This document shows, piece by piece, positions 7,056-14,767 of a stretch of 16,244 nt of DNA. Each line of letters begins with the position of its first letter. Positions within the stretch are counted from its first letter, which is position 1. The translations under genes were made by a program, and so were the position numbers. This DNA is from Phytoplasma sp041276565 (GTDB lineage: Bacteria; Bacillota_I; Bacilli_A; Acholeplasmatales; Acholeplasmataceae), in contig NZ_JBGGGR010000004.1 in the NCBI RefSeq assembly GCF_041276565.1, positions 1 to 16,244 of the forward strand. Direction: 5' to 3'. The notes under the pieces are model-generated. The model was not told where the DNA came from and searched no databases. It worked only from the letters and a program-made list of their open reading frames with translations.

Positions 7056-9563
7056 TTAAATTAATTCTTTGTCTTTTTGAATAATAACAACATTAACTAA
7101 TTTATCGTTCTCATTTAAATTAAATAATTTTATTCCTTGAGTAACTTTAAATTTCGGAGTAGGTATTTTTCTATCATTAATCATTCTAATAACTTTACCA
7201 CGATTAGAAATTAAAATTAACTCTTCGTTAGGGTAAACTGTTTTTAAAGCGATTATTTTACCATTTTTACTAGTAACTTTTAAGGTTTTTGTTCCTTTTC
7301 CGCCTCTTTTTTGTATTTTGTATTCTGTCATTTTATTTTTTTTACCATAACCGAATTCAGTTAAAACTAAAATATCTTGTTCATCTGAAGAAACAGCTAT
7401 AGCACCTATTATCACTTCATCTTTTTCTAATTTCATTCCGATAATGCCACTACTTTGACGACTAGTTTTTTTAATAGTTTGTTCGTTAAAACGAATAGCT
7501 TTTCCAGAAGAATTAGCCATGATAATATCTTGATTTCCTAAAGTTTTTAAAACTATCAAAACTTCATCATCTGGTTTTAAATTAAAAGCGATTTTACCAT
7601 TACTATTGATCTTGTCATAATCTTGAATATTATTTCTTTTGATTAATCCTTTTTTGGTAATAAACACTAAATAATTATATTCTTTTTCAGATTTATCACT
7701 AATATTAGTAATAGAAGTTAAAAATTCGTTATTAACAAAAGGAAGAAGATTTACTAAGGGAATTCCTTTAGCTTGACGAGAATAATCAGGAATTTCGTAA
7801 CCTTTTATACGGTAAATTTTACCTTTGTTACTGAAAAACAACTGATAATCATGTGTAGAAGTAATAACAAAATGTTCCACGAAATCATTTTCGTTCATAG
7901 TGATACCGCTTACACCTTTACCACCTTTATTTTGTTTTTTATAAACTTCTAAATTTAAACGTTTAATATATCCTTTATGAGTAATAGTAATTAAAATATG
8001 TTCTTTTTTAATTAATTCTTCATTAGTTATTTCAATATTAACGTTTTTTTTAATTTGAGTTTTTCTTTCATCTTGAAAGTTTTTCTTTAATTGTATTAAA
8101 TCTTTTTTCAAAATCTGTTCTTTTTTAGATTGAGAATTAATAATACTTTCGCATTCTTTAATTTGTTGAATTAATTTTTGTTCTTCTGTTTTGATTTTTT
8201 CTATTTCTAAATTAGTTATTTTTTGTAAACTCATTTCCAAAATATATTTACTTTGTATTAAATCAAAATTATATTCCGTCATTAATCTTTCTCTAGCTTC
8301 TTCAACAGTTTTAGATGTTTTAATTAATTCGATAGCTCTATCGATATCATTTAAAACAATAACAGCAGCAGCGATTAAATGTTTTTTATTTAAAGCATTT
8401 TTTAATTCAAATTGTTTTTGACGATTAATAATATCAATTCTAAAAGTAAAAAAAGATTCTAAAATTTGTTTCAAATTAACTAATTGAGGTTTTTTATTAA
8501 CTAAAACAATCATATTAAAGTTATAAGAAATTTGTACACGAGAATGTTTGTATAAGTTATTTAAAAATATTTCAGGAATCACATCTTTACGAAGTTCAAT
8601 AACGATTTTGATACCTTCACGGTTAGACGATTCGTCTCTTAAATCTGTAATACCATCTAAAATTTTATTTTTGTGTAAATAAACAATATTTTCAATTAAA
8701 TTACTTTTTTTAATTTGATAAGGTATTTCTGTAATAATAATGGAACTTCTATTTTTGTCTGAAGTAACCACATTTATTTTAGAACGGATGACAATTCTTC
8801 CTTTTCCTGTTTCGTAAGCTTCTTGTAAATGATCTAAATTAACAATTTCTCCGCCAGTAGGAAAATCTGGTCCTTTAATATGTTCCATTAATTGAGGAAT
8901 AGAAATTTCTTTATTATCTATATAAGCTACTAAAGAATCTACTACCTCGCCTAAATTATGAGAAGGAATATTAGTCGCCATTCCCACGGCAATCCCTGTT
9001 GATCCATTCACTAATAAATTAGGGAAACTAGCAGGAAGAATAGAAGGTTCCTTTTCGCTATTATCATAGTTATTAACGAATTCAATTGTATTTTGATCTA
9101 TTTCTTTCATTAATTCTGTTGTTATTTTGGACATACGTACTTCTGTATAACGCATAGCAGCCGCAGCATCTCCGTCAATAGAACCAAAGTTACCATGACC
9201 ATCAACTAAAGGGTAACGATAATTAAAATCTTGTGCCATTCTTACCATTGCTTCGTAAATACTACTGTCACCATGAGGATGATACTTACCTATAACATCC
9301 CCGACAACCCTAGCCGCTTTTTTATAACTGGATTGATGTGAAATACCTAATTCTTTCATACTGTATAAAATTCTTCTTTGAACCGGTTTTAATCCATCTT
9401 GAATTTCAGGCAAAGCTCTAGAAATAATAACACTCATGGCATAATCTAAAAAAGATTTTTCCATTTCTTTATTAATATTGACTTCTTTTATTTTACCTGG
9501 ATTATGCTTAATATCATTTTCTAATTCTTGCAACGATTGATCTTTATTTTTTTTAATTGACAT
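7056..9563 (-). CDS. gyrA: DNA gyrase subunit A
   Basis: Breakage-reunion subunit of the ATP-dependent enzyme that negatively supercoils the chromosome; it works as an A2B2 tetramer with GyrB. At 835 residues it has the usual length. Visible features are the start of the catalytic domain (SFLDYAMSVIISRALPEIQD, 37-56), the quinolone-determining region around KYHPHGDSSIYEAM (93-106, Ser100 and Glu104), and active-site Tyr139 in AAAMRYTEVRMS. The C-terminal beta-pinwheel carries QKRGGKG at 751-757, a one-residue variant of the GyrA box QRRGGKG. That box separates it from ParC. ATG 9563 is preceded by AAAGGCG at 9578-9572, 8 bases away. It follows gyrB by 42 bases in the classic gyrBA order. Confidence 0.97.
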   Translation of the reverse strand: MSIKKNKDQSLQELENDIKHNPGKIKEVNINKEMEKSFLDYAMSVIISRALPEIQDGLKPVQRRILYSMKELGISHQSSYKKAARVVGDVIGKYHPHGDSSIYEAMVRMAQDFNYRYPLVDGHGNFGSIDGDAAAAMRYTEVRMSKITTELMKEIDQNTIEFVNNYDNSEKEPSILPASFPNLLVNGSTGIAVGMATNIPSHNLGEVVDSLVAYIDNKEISIPQLMEHIKGPDFPTGGEIVNLDHLQEAYETGKGRIVIRSKINVVTSDKNRSSIIITEIPYQIKKSNLIENIVYLHKNKILDGITDLRDESSNREGIKIVIELRKDVIPEIFLNNLYKHSRVQISYNFNMIVLVNKKPQLVNLKQILESFFTFRIDIINRQKQFELKNALNKKHLIAAAVIVLNDIDRAIELIKTSKTVEEARERLMTEYNFDLIQSKYILEMSLQKITNLEIEKIKTEEQKLIQQIKECESIINSQSKKEQILKKDLIQLKKNFQDERKTQIKKNVNIEITNEELIKKEHILITITHKGYIKRLNLEVYKKQNKGGKGVSGITMNENDFVEHFVITSTHDYQLFFSNKGKIYRIKGYEIPDYSRQAKGIPLVNLLPFVNNEFLTSITNISDKSEKEYNYLVFITKKGLIKRNNIQDYDKINSNGKIAFNLKPDDEVLIVLKTLGNQDIIMANSSGKAIRFNEQTIKKTSRQSSGIIGMKLEKDEVIIGAIAVSSDEQDILVLTEFGYGKKNKMTEYKIQKRGGKGTKTLKVTSKNGKIIALKTVYPNEELILISNRGKVIRMINDRKIPTPKFKVTQGIKLFNLNENDKLVNVVIIQKDKELI

Positions 9564-9605
9564 TTTAGTATCGCCTTTTTAATATTTAATAGAAAGAATA
9601 ATAAA

Positions 9606-11519
9606 TCAAATATCTAAATCTGCTTTAGCAGCATTTTCTTCGATAAATAATTTTCTTTGCTCTACCATTTTTCCCATTAATTTATCAAAAACTTTTTCTG
9701 ATTCTTCGATATCTTCTAAATTAACTTTTAATAAAGTTCTTGTTTCTGGATTCATAGTAGTTTCCCAAAGTTGTTCTGGATTCATTTCTCCTAAACCTTT
9801 ATATCTTTGTGAAAAAATCTTTTTATTTTCGAATTCTATTTTTTTGTGATATTCGTTATATTCTTGTTCGTTATAAAAATATTTAATTTTTTTATTTTTT
9901 TGTACCTTGTATAAAGGCGGTTGTGCGAAATAAATAAAACCATTTTCAATTAAAGGTTTTAAATTTCTAAAAAAGAAAGTAAGTAATAAAGTTCTAATAT
10001 GTGCACCATCTACATCAGCATCTGTCATTATAATAATTTTATTATAACGTAATTTTTCTAAATTAAATTCTTTGCCGATTCCTGTGCCGATCGCTTGTAT
10101 TAAAGAAACGATTTCATTATTGTTTAAAACTTTATCTAAATGTGATTTTTCTACATTGATAATTTTACCTCTTAAAGGTAAAATAGCTTGGAATTTAGAA
10201 TTTCTTCCTTGTTTAGCAGAACCTCCTGCTGAATCTCCTTCAACAATATATAATTCTGATATTTTCGGATCTTTACTATAACAATCAGTTAATTTCGAAT
10301 TAAAATTTAACAAATCTAAAGATATTTTTTTTCTAGTTATTTCTCTTGCTTTTTTAGCAGCTAATCTTGCTTTCATAGCAATCAAACATTTATCAATTAT
10401 TTTTTTAGCTTCTTGAGGATTTTCTAATAAATAACTTTCTAAAAAATCACCAAATGTTCTAGAAATAAATTGCTTAACGTCTTGATTAGATAATTTATTT
10501 TTTGTTTGTCCTTCGAATAAAGGATCAGGATATTTAAGAGAAATAATAACTAAAATACCTTCTAAATTATCTTCACTAATTAAACTTGTTTCTTTTTTTA
10601 AAATATTTTTATCTCTGGCATATTTATTCAAAATTCTATTTAAAGCTATTTTAAAACCTTCTTCGTGTGATCCGCCTTCTTTAGTAGGAATATTATTTAC
10701 AAACGAAAGAATATTTTGGCTATAAGATTCAGAATATTGAAAAGCGAGTTCATAAGAAATTTTTTTTTCTTCATATCTTTGGTAAAAAATATTATTTAAA
10801 GGTTTTTTATTTTTGTTTAAATGAATAATATATTCTCTAATACCATCTTTATAATGAAAATTAAATTCTTGAATAGGTTCTACAGTTTTATCAATAATAT
10901 TTAATTTAATTTGTTTATTTAAAAAAGATATTTGTTGAACTCTTTCTTTCAAAACATCTAATTTATAATGAAATTCTTCCATATTTTGAAATATTGTTGG
11001 ATCTGGTGTAAAAGTAATTGTTGTTCCTCTTTTTTTTGTGTGACCTTTTTTTTCTAATGGAGTAACAGGAATTCCTTTTTCATATTTTTGATAATATATT
11101 TCGTTGTTTAAATGAATTTCTACACTAAACCAAGTCGAAAGAGCATTTACCACAGAAGCGCCTACTCCATGTAATCCACCTGAAATTTGATAATTCTGTT
11201 TGTCGAATTTACCGCCTGCATGTAAAGTGGTTAAAATAGTTTCTACAGCAGATTTTTGACTTTTAGGATGAATATCAACAGGGATTCCTCTACCATTATC
11301 AGAAATACGTATAACATTACCGTCTAAAATTTCTAAAACGATTTCATTTGCGAAGCCTGCTAATGCTTCGTCAATAGAATTATCTAAAATTTCCCAAACT
11401 AAATGGTATAAACCTTTTTCAGAGGTAGAACCGATATACATACCAGGTCTTAATCTAACAGATTCTAATCCTTCTAAAATTTGGATACTATCAGCATTAT
11501 ATGTTTTATCAATTGCCAT
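9606..11519 (-). CDS. gyrB: DNA gyrase subunit B
   Basis: ATPase subunit of gyrase. The 637 residues match Firmicute GyrB in length. The GHKL ATP-binding site shows EILDNSIDEA (Glu43, Asn47), SDNGRGIP (73-80) and GGLHGVGASVVNAL (114-127). The TOPRIM metal site shows VEGDSAGGSAKQGR (Glu426) and MTDADVDGAH (Asp499, Asp501, Asp503), and PLRGKIINVEK lies between them. The C-terminus DLDI followed by TGA shows that UGA is a stop codon here. Upstream, GAGGAG at 11539-11534 is the strongest Shine-Dalgarno in the window, but it sits 14 bases from ATG 11519; an in-frame TAA directly before the ATG rules out an earlier start. First gene of the gyrBA operon. Confidence 0.98.
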   Translation of the reverse strand: MAIDKTYNADSIQILEGLESVRLRPGMYIGSTSEKGLYHLVWEILDNSIDEALAGFANEIVLEILDGNVIRISDNGRGIPVDIHPKSQKSAVETILTTLHAGGKFDKQNYQISGGLHGVGASVVNALSTWFSVEIHLNNEIYYQKYEKGIPVTPLEKKGHTKKRGTTITFTPDPTIFQNMEEFHYKLDVLKERVQQISFLNKQIKLNIIDKTVEPIQEFNFHYKDGIREYIIHLNKNKKPLNNIFYQRYEEKKISYELAFQYSESYSQNILSFVNNIPTKEGGSHEEGFKIALNRILNKYARDKNILKKETSLISEDNLEGILVIISLKYPDPLFEGQTKNKLSNQDVKQFISRTFGDFLESYLLENPQEAKKIIDKCLIAMKARLAAKKAREITRKKISLDLLNFNSKLTDCYSKDPKISELYIVEGDSAGGSAKQGRNSKFQAILPLRGKIINVEKSHLDKVLNNNEIVSLIQAIGTGIGKEFNLEKLRYNKIIIMTDADVDGAHIRTLLLTFFFRNLKPLIENGFIYFAQPPLYKVQKNKKIKYFYNEQEYNEYHKKIEFENKKIFSQRYKGLGEMNPEQLWETTMNPETRTLLKVNLEDIEESEKVFDKLMGKMVEQRKLFIEENAAKADLDI

Positions 11520-11566
11520 TTATTAAATAAAATCTCCTCAAAAATTGTTCAATGTATAAATAAATT

Positions 11567-11572
11567 AGTATA
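11567..11572 (-). promoter_or_regulatory. Candidate -10 of the gyrBA promoter
   Basis: TATACT on the minus strand, about 50 bases upstream of the gyrB start, inside the 213-base gap after the upstream gene's terminator. A matching -35 is not convincing, and a second TATACT occurs at 11628-11623. The choice is tentative. Confidence 0.3.
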
Positions 11573-11671
11573 AAAATGTTTGATTACAAAATAATATTTT
11601 TAAAAATAAACATTATTTTCATAGTATAAAAAAAATTTTCAAATCAAAATATATTTAATTACATATAAAAA

Positions 11672-11715
11672 AATATTAAAAAAATAATCATAATTTAATT
11701 ATTTTTTTTAATATT
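11672..11715 (-). terminator. Candidate intrinsic terminator of the helical-repeat gene
   Basis: Eighteen bases after the stop at 11733, an A/T inverted repeat pairs AATATT-T8-A-ATTA-type arms: 11715-11698 with 11688-11672, 17 pairs with one bulged base and a 9-base loop (11697-11689). Minus-strand TTTTT follows. It separates this gene from gyrBA. Confidence 0.5.
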
Positions 11716-11732
11716 GTAGTCTAAAAATAAAA

Positions 11733-12872
11733 TTAATTTGATTTTTTGAAAAAAAAATTTTTAATCATTTCACAAATGTTAATACTATTTATTTTGTTTT
11801 TTGCTCTATCAGAAACTTTTCCAATTTCTTCTTTTGCTGTTTTCAAAATGTCATTAGATTTAGCTTCAATTGTTTCAGAAGCTTTATCTTTTAAAGTTCC
11901 TTCTAATCCAACTATCGAATTTTGCGATGTTTTAGTAACTCCAACTTTGAATTCAACTATTGATTCTTTTAATGTTTCAGTAACTTCATTAGATTTTTTG
12001 TCAATCATTTCAGAAGTTTGATTTTTCAATTGGTCTATCGCAGATGCCAATGTACCGGAAACAATTTGGATTTTGTTATTAACTTGTTGATTAATTGTAT
12101 CTTTTATTTCGGTTATATTTCTTTTTACTTGTTCAGAAATATCTCTTACTTCTTGATTAGATGTTTTGCTAAATTCATCTATTTTCCCTTTTATTTGTTC
12201 AGAAACTTTATTTAATTCGTCATCGACCTTTTGATGAACTCCATTTTTTAATGTATTTATTTCAAATTGTAATTTTTCAGCAACTTCATTAGATTTTTCG
12301 TCAATTGTTTCAGAAGCTTTATTTTTTAATTCTTCTTTCAATTCAACTATTGAAGATTGTGCTGTTGTAGAAACATTTTCAAGTTTTTCTTTTATTTGAT
12401 CTAAAACTTCTTTAACTTTTTCATCAATTATTTTGTTTATTTTTGTTTCTAAATTATTTATTTTGACTTCTATTTGTCCAGAAACTGGTTCGATTTTATT
12501 ATCAAACAATTCATTTATTTTTTTATTAATTTGAGAATCTAAACCATCTATTTTTTCTTTAATTTGTTTAACGAGTTCCTCGGTTTTGTCATCAACTTTT
12601 TTATTAACTTTTTCAGTAATTTTATCTTTTAATTCAACTACTGATGTCTCTATTTTTTTAGAAATATTATCAACTTTTTGATCAACTTTATTAGTAATTT
12701 TATCAATTAATTCTTCTATTTTTCTGCTGACATTTGAAGATATTTGTGTTTCAATGTTGCTTTTTGTTTCAGAAAAAGCTGTAACACCTAATTGGTTTAA
12801 TAACAAGAAACTAAATGCTAAAATAAAAATCATTTTCGCAAATCGAGAAATATATTTATTTTTTGTAAACAT
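11733..12872 (-). CDS. Putative secreted helical-repeat (coiled-coil/apolipoprotein-like) protein
   Basis: No family is recognised with certainty. With ATG 12872 as start the protein has 379 residues. The N-terminus is a classic Sec signal peptide: basic MFTKNKYISRFAK, hydrophobic MIFILAFSFLLLNQLG, and a likely signal peptidase site after VTA at 30-32. The rest is almost wholly alpha-helical, very rich in Lys, Glu, Asn, Ile and Val, without Pro/Gly breaks typical of globular folds. It has amphipathic repeats of about 11 or 22 residues (VSEQIKGKIDEF and ISEQVKRNITEI, 22 apart). A longer unit recurs at about 181-201, 281-301 and 326-346, reading LKNKASETIDEKSNE, LKNQTSEMIDKKSNE and LKDKASETIEAKSND. 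There is no C-terminal membrane segment, so release from the cell is likely; in a wall-less intracellular pathogen that means into host cytoplasm (inference). The in-frame TTG at 12884 is only two bases from the AGGGA and is rejected; from ATG the AGGGA spacer is 13 bases. Could be an effector or surface-associated protein. Confidence 0.8.
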   Translation of the reverse strand: MFTKNKYISRFAKMIFILAFSFLLLNQLGVTAFSETKSNIETQISSNVSRKIEELIDKITNKVDQKVDNISKKIETSVVELKDKITEKVNKKVDDKTEELVKQIKEKIDGLDSQINKKINELFDNKIEPVSGQIEVKINNLETKINKIIDEKVKEVLDQIKEKLENVSTTAQSSIVELKEELKNKASETIDEKSNEVAEKLQFEINTLKNGVHQKVDDELNKVSEQIKGKIDEFSKTSNQEVRDISEQVKRNITEIKDTINQQVNNKIQIVSGTLASAIDQLKNQTSEMIDKKSNEVTETLKESIVEFKVGVTKTSQNSIVGLEGTLKDKASETIEAKSNDILKTAKEEIGKVSDRAKNKINSINICEMIKNFFFKKSN

Positions 12873-13066
12873 ACAAATACACAATTCCCTTTTTTCTTTT
12901 TTTTAAAAAAATTAACTTTTAAAAATATTTAGTATTAAACAACAAATAATTTTATATTATCAAAATATCCAAATTATTCTACTCATTTAAAAATCAAAAG
13001 TAATTAAACGATATATAAATTCGTAATAATTTTTTTATCATAATTTTATATATCATTTCATAATCC

Positions 13067-13133
13067 TAATTATATCAAATTATCCAATAAATTAATCCAT
13101 TTTTTTAACTAATTTTATAATTTGATATAATTA
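13067..13133. repeat. Perfect 17-bp inverted repeat downstream of ssrA
   Basis: TAATTATATCAAATTAT at 13067-13083 is exactly complementary to 13117-13133, with a 33-base loop. It begins 12 bases past the 3' CCA of tmRNA and could be its terminator or an RNA-end processing/stability hairpin. No T-tract follows on the minus strand. Confidence 0.6.
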
Positions 13134-13396
13134 ACATTTATTTATTGGTGGAGATGAGGGGATTCGAACCCCTGTACAAAACTAATTCATTTCCTTAATC
13201 TAAACATACTTATTTTAAAAATCAAAAAAATTTGAATAAGATATATTAAAAATATAAAAAAATAAACTCTAGAAATATTCAAATAATTAATAATTACTGA
13301 AACATTTTTAATTATATATTTGAAAAAATATATAAAAAATGCAAAAAATAATGTCCGAAATAAATTTTAATTATAATTCTGATAATAAATTATTTT

Positions 13397-13424
13397 ATCA
13401 AATTTCTTTTATCAAATTTCTTTT
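13397..13424. repeat. Two tandem copies of a 14-bp unit inside ssrA
   Basis: ATCAAATTTCTTTT occurs twice in direct succession (13397-13410 and 13411-13424) in the pseudoknot region of tmRNA. This looks like a slippage duplication and may be part of the reason the RNA is enlarged. Confidence 0.8.
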
Positions 13425-13554
13425 TTAGTCATTGTGACCATAAGAATTTTATTTAATCGAATATAATTAATTTAAATTAAATAAAAGAATAAAATATTAA
13501 ATTTATAATATTTTTAATCGATAATATTGTTAATAATATAAAATTATTATATTA

Positions 13555-13653
13555 TTAAGCGAAAAAAGGTAAAGACATTAATGAAGATGTTTGTGATAAT
13601 CCAAATACTGAATTTTCCATTTCATCACCATTATTACAAGTTCTTAAATTGCC
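13555..13653 (-). other. tmRNA tag-peptide reading frame
   Basis: Starting at GGC (13653-13651), directly after AATAACT, the frame runs 32 codons to TAA TAA. The tag begins GNLRTCNNGDEMENS and ends SQTSSLMSLPFFA. The C-terminus Leu-Pro-Phe-Phe-Ala is hydrophobic but is not the common ALAA recognised by ClpXP. It is nearer in character to the Mollicute tags ending in YAFA that are handled by Lon. The resume codon is inferred from context and is the least certain point. Confidence 0.78.
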
Positions 13654-13748
13654 AGTTATTTTAACCTCGAACGTTTTTACTTGCGTAACCAAGATATGCA
13701 TAAAAAAATTTATTAGTTTTGGCAAATTCCAAATACATCCCCAATTAA

Positions 13749-13754
13749 ATTATA
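13749..13754 (-). promoter_or_regulatory. ssrA promoter -10 box
   Basis: A perfect TATAAT on the minus strand ends 6 bases before the first G of tmRNA at 13742, the right distance for transcription to start at or next to the mature 5' end. The -35 region (ATGTTA at 17 bases) is weak. Confidence 0.55.
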
Positions 13755-13991
13755 ATATAAAATAACATAAATAACATAATTTATAGTAAATAATTGTTAT
13801 ATTTCGGTTTTAATACATAATTTATAATTAATTCCTTTTCCTTCAAAAATTTAAATCATTTTTATATATTGTTTTCATTTAATTATTACATTCAAAAAAT
13901 ATTAAATCCAAATTGAAATAAATATTTATATTTATAAAAAAAATTTATTTTTTATATTTTCATTTACTGGAATTATTTGATATATTATCAT
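13755..13991. other. AT-rich spacer between the divergent ssrA and tRNA-Ser genes
   Basis: I see no gene or compact structured RNA here. The region serves as the divergent promoter region for the two RNA genes. Confidence 0.5.
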
Positions 13992-14020
13992 TTGTATATG
14001 TTAAAATTAAAATATATAGT
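13992..14020 (+). promoter_or_regulatory. Candidate tRNA-Ser promoter
   Basis: TTGTAT (13992-13997) and TATAGT (14015-14020) are separated by 17 bases, close to the sigma-70 consensus. Transcription would start about 20 bases before the mature tRNA. The same transcript could continue into the signal peptidase gene, since no separate promoter or terminator is evident between them. Confidence 0.5.
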
Positions 14021-14046
14021 TTAAGATATTTTTCTTTAATAAAAAA

Positions 14047-14138
14047 GGAGTAGTACTCAAGCTGGTTATAAGAGGCGTCTCTGCTAAGGACGTAGTCCAA
14101 AATTTGGTGCAAGGGTTCGAATCCCTTCTACTCCGCCA
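14047..14138 (+). tRNA. tRNA-Ser (anticodon GCU)
   Basis: Reads AGC and AGU codons. The acceptor stem GGAGTAG pairs with CTACTCC. The anticodon stem CGTCT/GGACG closes the 7-base loop CTGCTAA with anticodon GCT at 14083-14085. A long variable arm (GTAGTCCAAAATTTGGTGC region) is typical of class II serine tRNAs. The T-arm reads AGGGTTCGAATCCCT, the discriminator is G and CCA is encoded. Confidence 0.96.
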
Positions 14139-14200
14139 ATCAAAAAAAATAAAATAATTTAAAAAAATTAAATTTCAAAGAAAAAAAACAAAAAAATAAT

Positions 14201-14740
14201 ATGAATAAAATAAATTTTTATAATTATAAAAAAAAATTAATTTATTTTGGGAAAATTATTTTTTTTTTATTTCGTTTTTTAATTAATACGATTTTAATAT
14301 ATATAATCCTTTTACAAATGCTAAATTTATTTTTTAAAGAAAAAAAAGATATTATAAACATTACACAATTTAATTATTTTCAAGTTGCCAGCGGAAGTAT
14401 GGAGACTACGATAAACACAGGCGATTTAGTTATAATTAAAAAAATTTCAGATGAAGAATATTCGAAATTAAAAGCTGGTGAGGATGGTGATATTGTTGTT
14501 TTTGAAAATAAAGATATTACTTCTGAAGCACCTATTATTCATAGAGTATTTCAAAATGACATTGAAAAACAAAAAATAAAAACAAAAGGAGATAATAATG
14601 AAGTAAAAGATGGACCTGAAACTCCTTATAAAAATATAATAGGTAAATATGTTTTAAAAATTAATAAAACACATCAAATGATTATTTTATTTATATTTAT
14701 TTTATTATTTATATATTATTTTTTTAGTATTTTTATTTAA
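14201..14740 (+). CDS. Signal peptidase I, ER/archaeal (SipW-like, S26B) type
   Basis: Membrane serine protease that cleaves signal peptides from Sec-exported proteins. The 179-residue protein has a membrane segment at about 19-45, an extracytoplasmic catalytic part and a second membrane segment at about 160-179. Catalytic Ser66 is in VASGSMETTINTGDLV (a Thr stands where Pro usually follows SME). His114 is in IIHRV, and the downstream box is TKGDNNEVKD (Asp131, Asp137). A His in the HR box, where bacterial-type (P-type) enzymes have Lys, assigns it to the Ser-His ER/SipW group. ATG 14201 has no clear Shine-Dalgarno, only an A-rich leader. It lies downstream of tRNA-Ser and 27 bases before ung. 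A plausible substrate is the signal-peptide protein at 11733-12872 (inference). Whether a P-type Lep also exists elsewhere cannot be seen. Confidence 0.9.
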   Translation: MNKINFYNYKKKLIYFGKIIFFLFRFLINTILIYIILLQMLNLFFKEKKDIINITQFNYFQVASGSMETTINTGDLVIIKKISDEEYSKLKAGEDGDIVVFENKDITSEAPIIHRVFQNDIEKQKIKTKGDNNEVKDGPETPYKNIIGKYVLKINKTHQMIILFIFILLFIYYFFSIFI

Positions 14741-14767
14741 AAAGTTTTTAAAGAAAAAAATAAAAAA

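Larger units (their letters stand above)
13146..13742 (-). ncRNA. ssrA: Transfer-messenger RNA (tmRNA)
   Basis: Rescues stalled ribosomes and tags the incomplete protein for degradation, together with SmpB. The tRNA-like ends are clear. The 5' GGGGATG (13742-13736) pairs with CATCTCC near the 3' end in a 7-bp acceptor stem with one G-U. The T-arm contains GTTCGAATCCCC, and CCA is encoded (13148-13146). Helix P2 is a perfect 10-bp pairing of CAAAACTAAT (13721-13712) with ATTAGTTTTG (13186-13177), which fixes both ends. A resume-type context AATAACT precedes the tag reading frame at 13653. At 597 nt it is much longer than the usual 350-420; the extra length lies between the tag stop and P2, in very AT-rich sequence. 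I could not draw the individual pseudoknots. Confidence 0.93.

Noticed and set aside
12018..12215. Plus-strand open frame rich in Phe and Tyr opposite the helical-repeat gene
   Set aside because: It is the antisense shadow of a Lys/Glu/Asn-rich coding sequence, with no ribosome-binding site or family features.
12882..12884. TTG start for the secreted helical protein (N-terminal MCIC)
   Set aside because: The AGGGA would be only about two bases from the TTG; ATG 12872 gives a regular signal peptide beginning MFTKNKYISRF.
13743..14046. SRP RNA or another small structured RNA in the gap between ssrA and tRNA-Ser
   Set aside because: No conserved SRP loop motif and no GC-containing stems; only A/T-rich sequence with promoter-like boxes.
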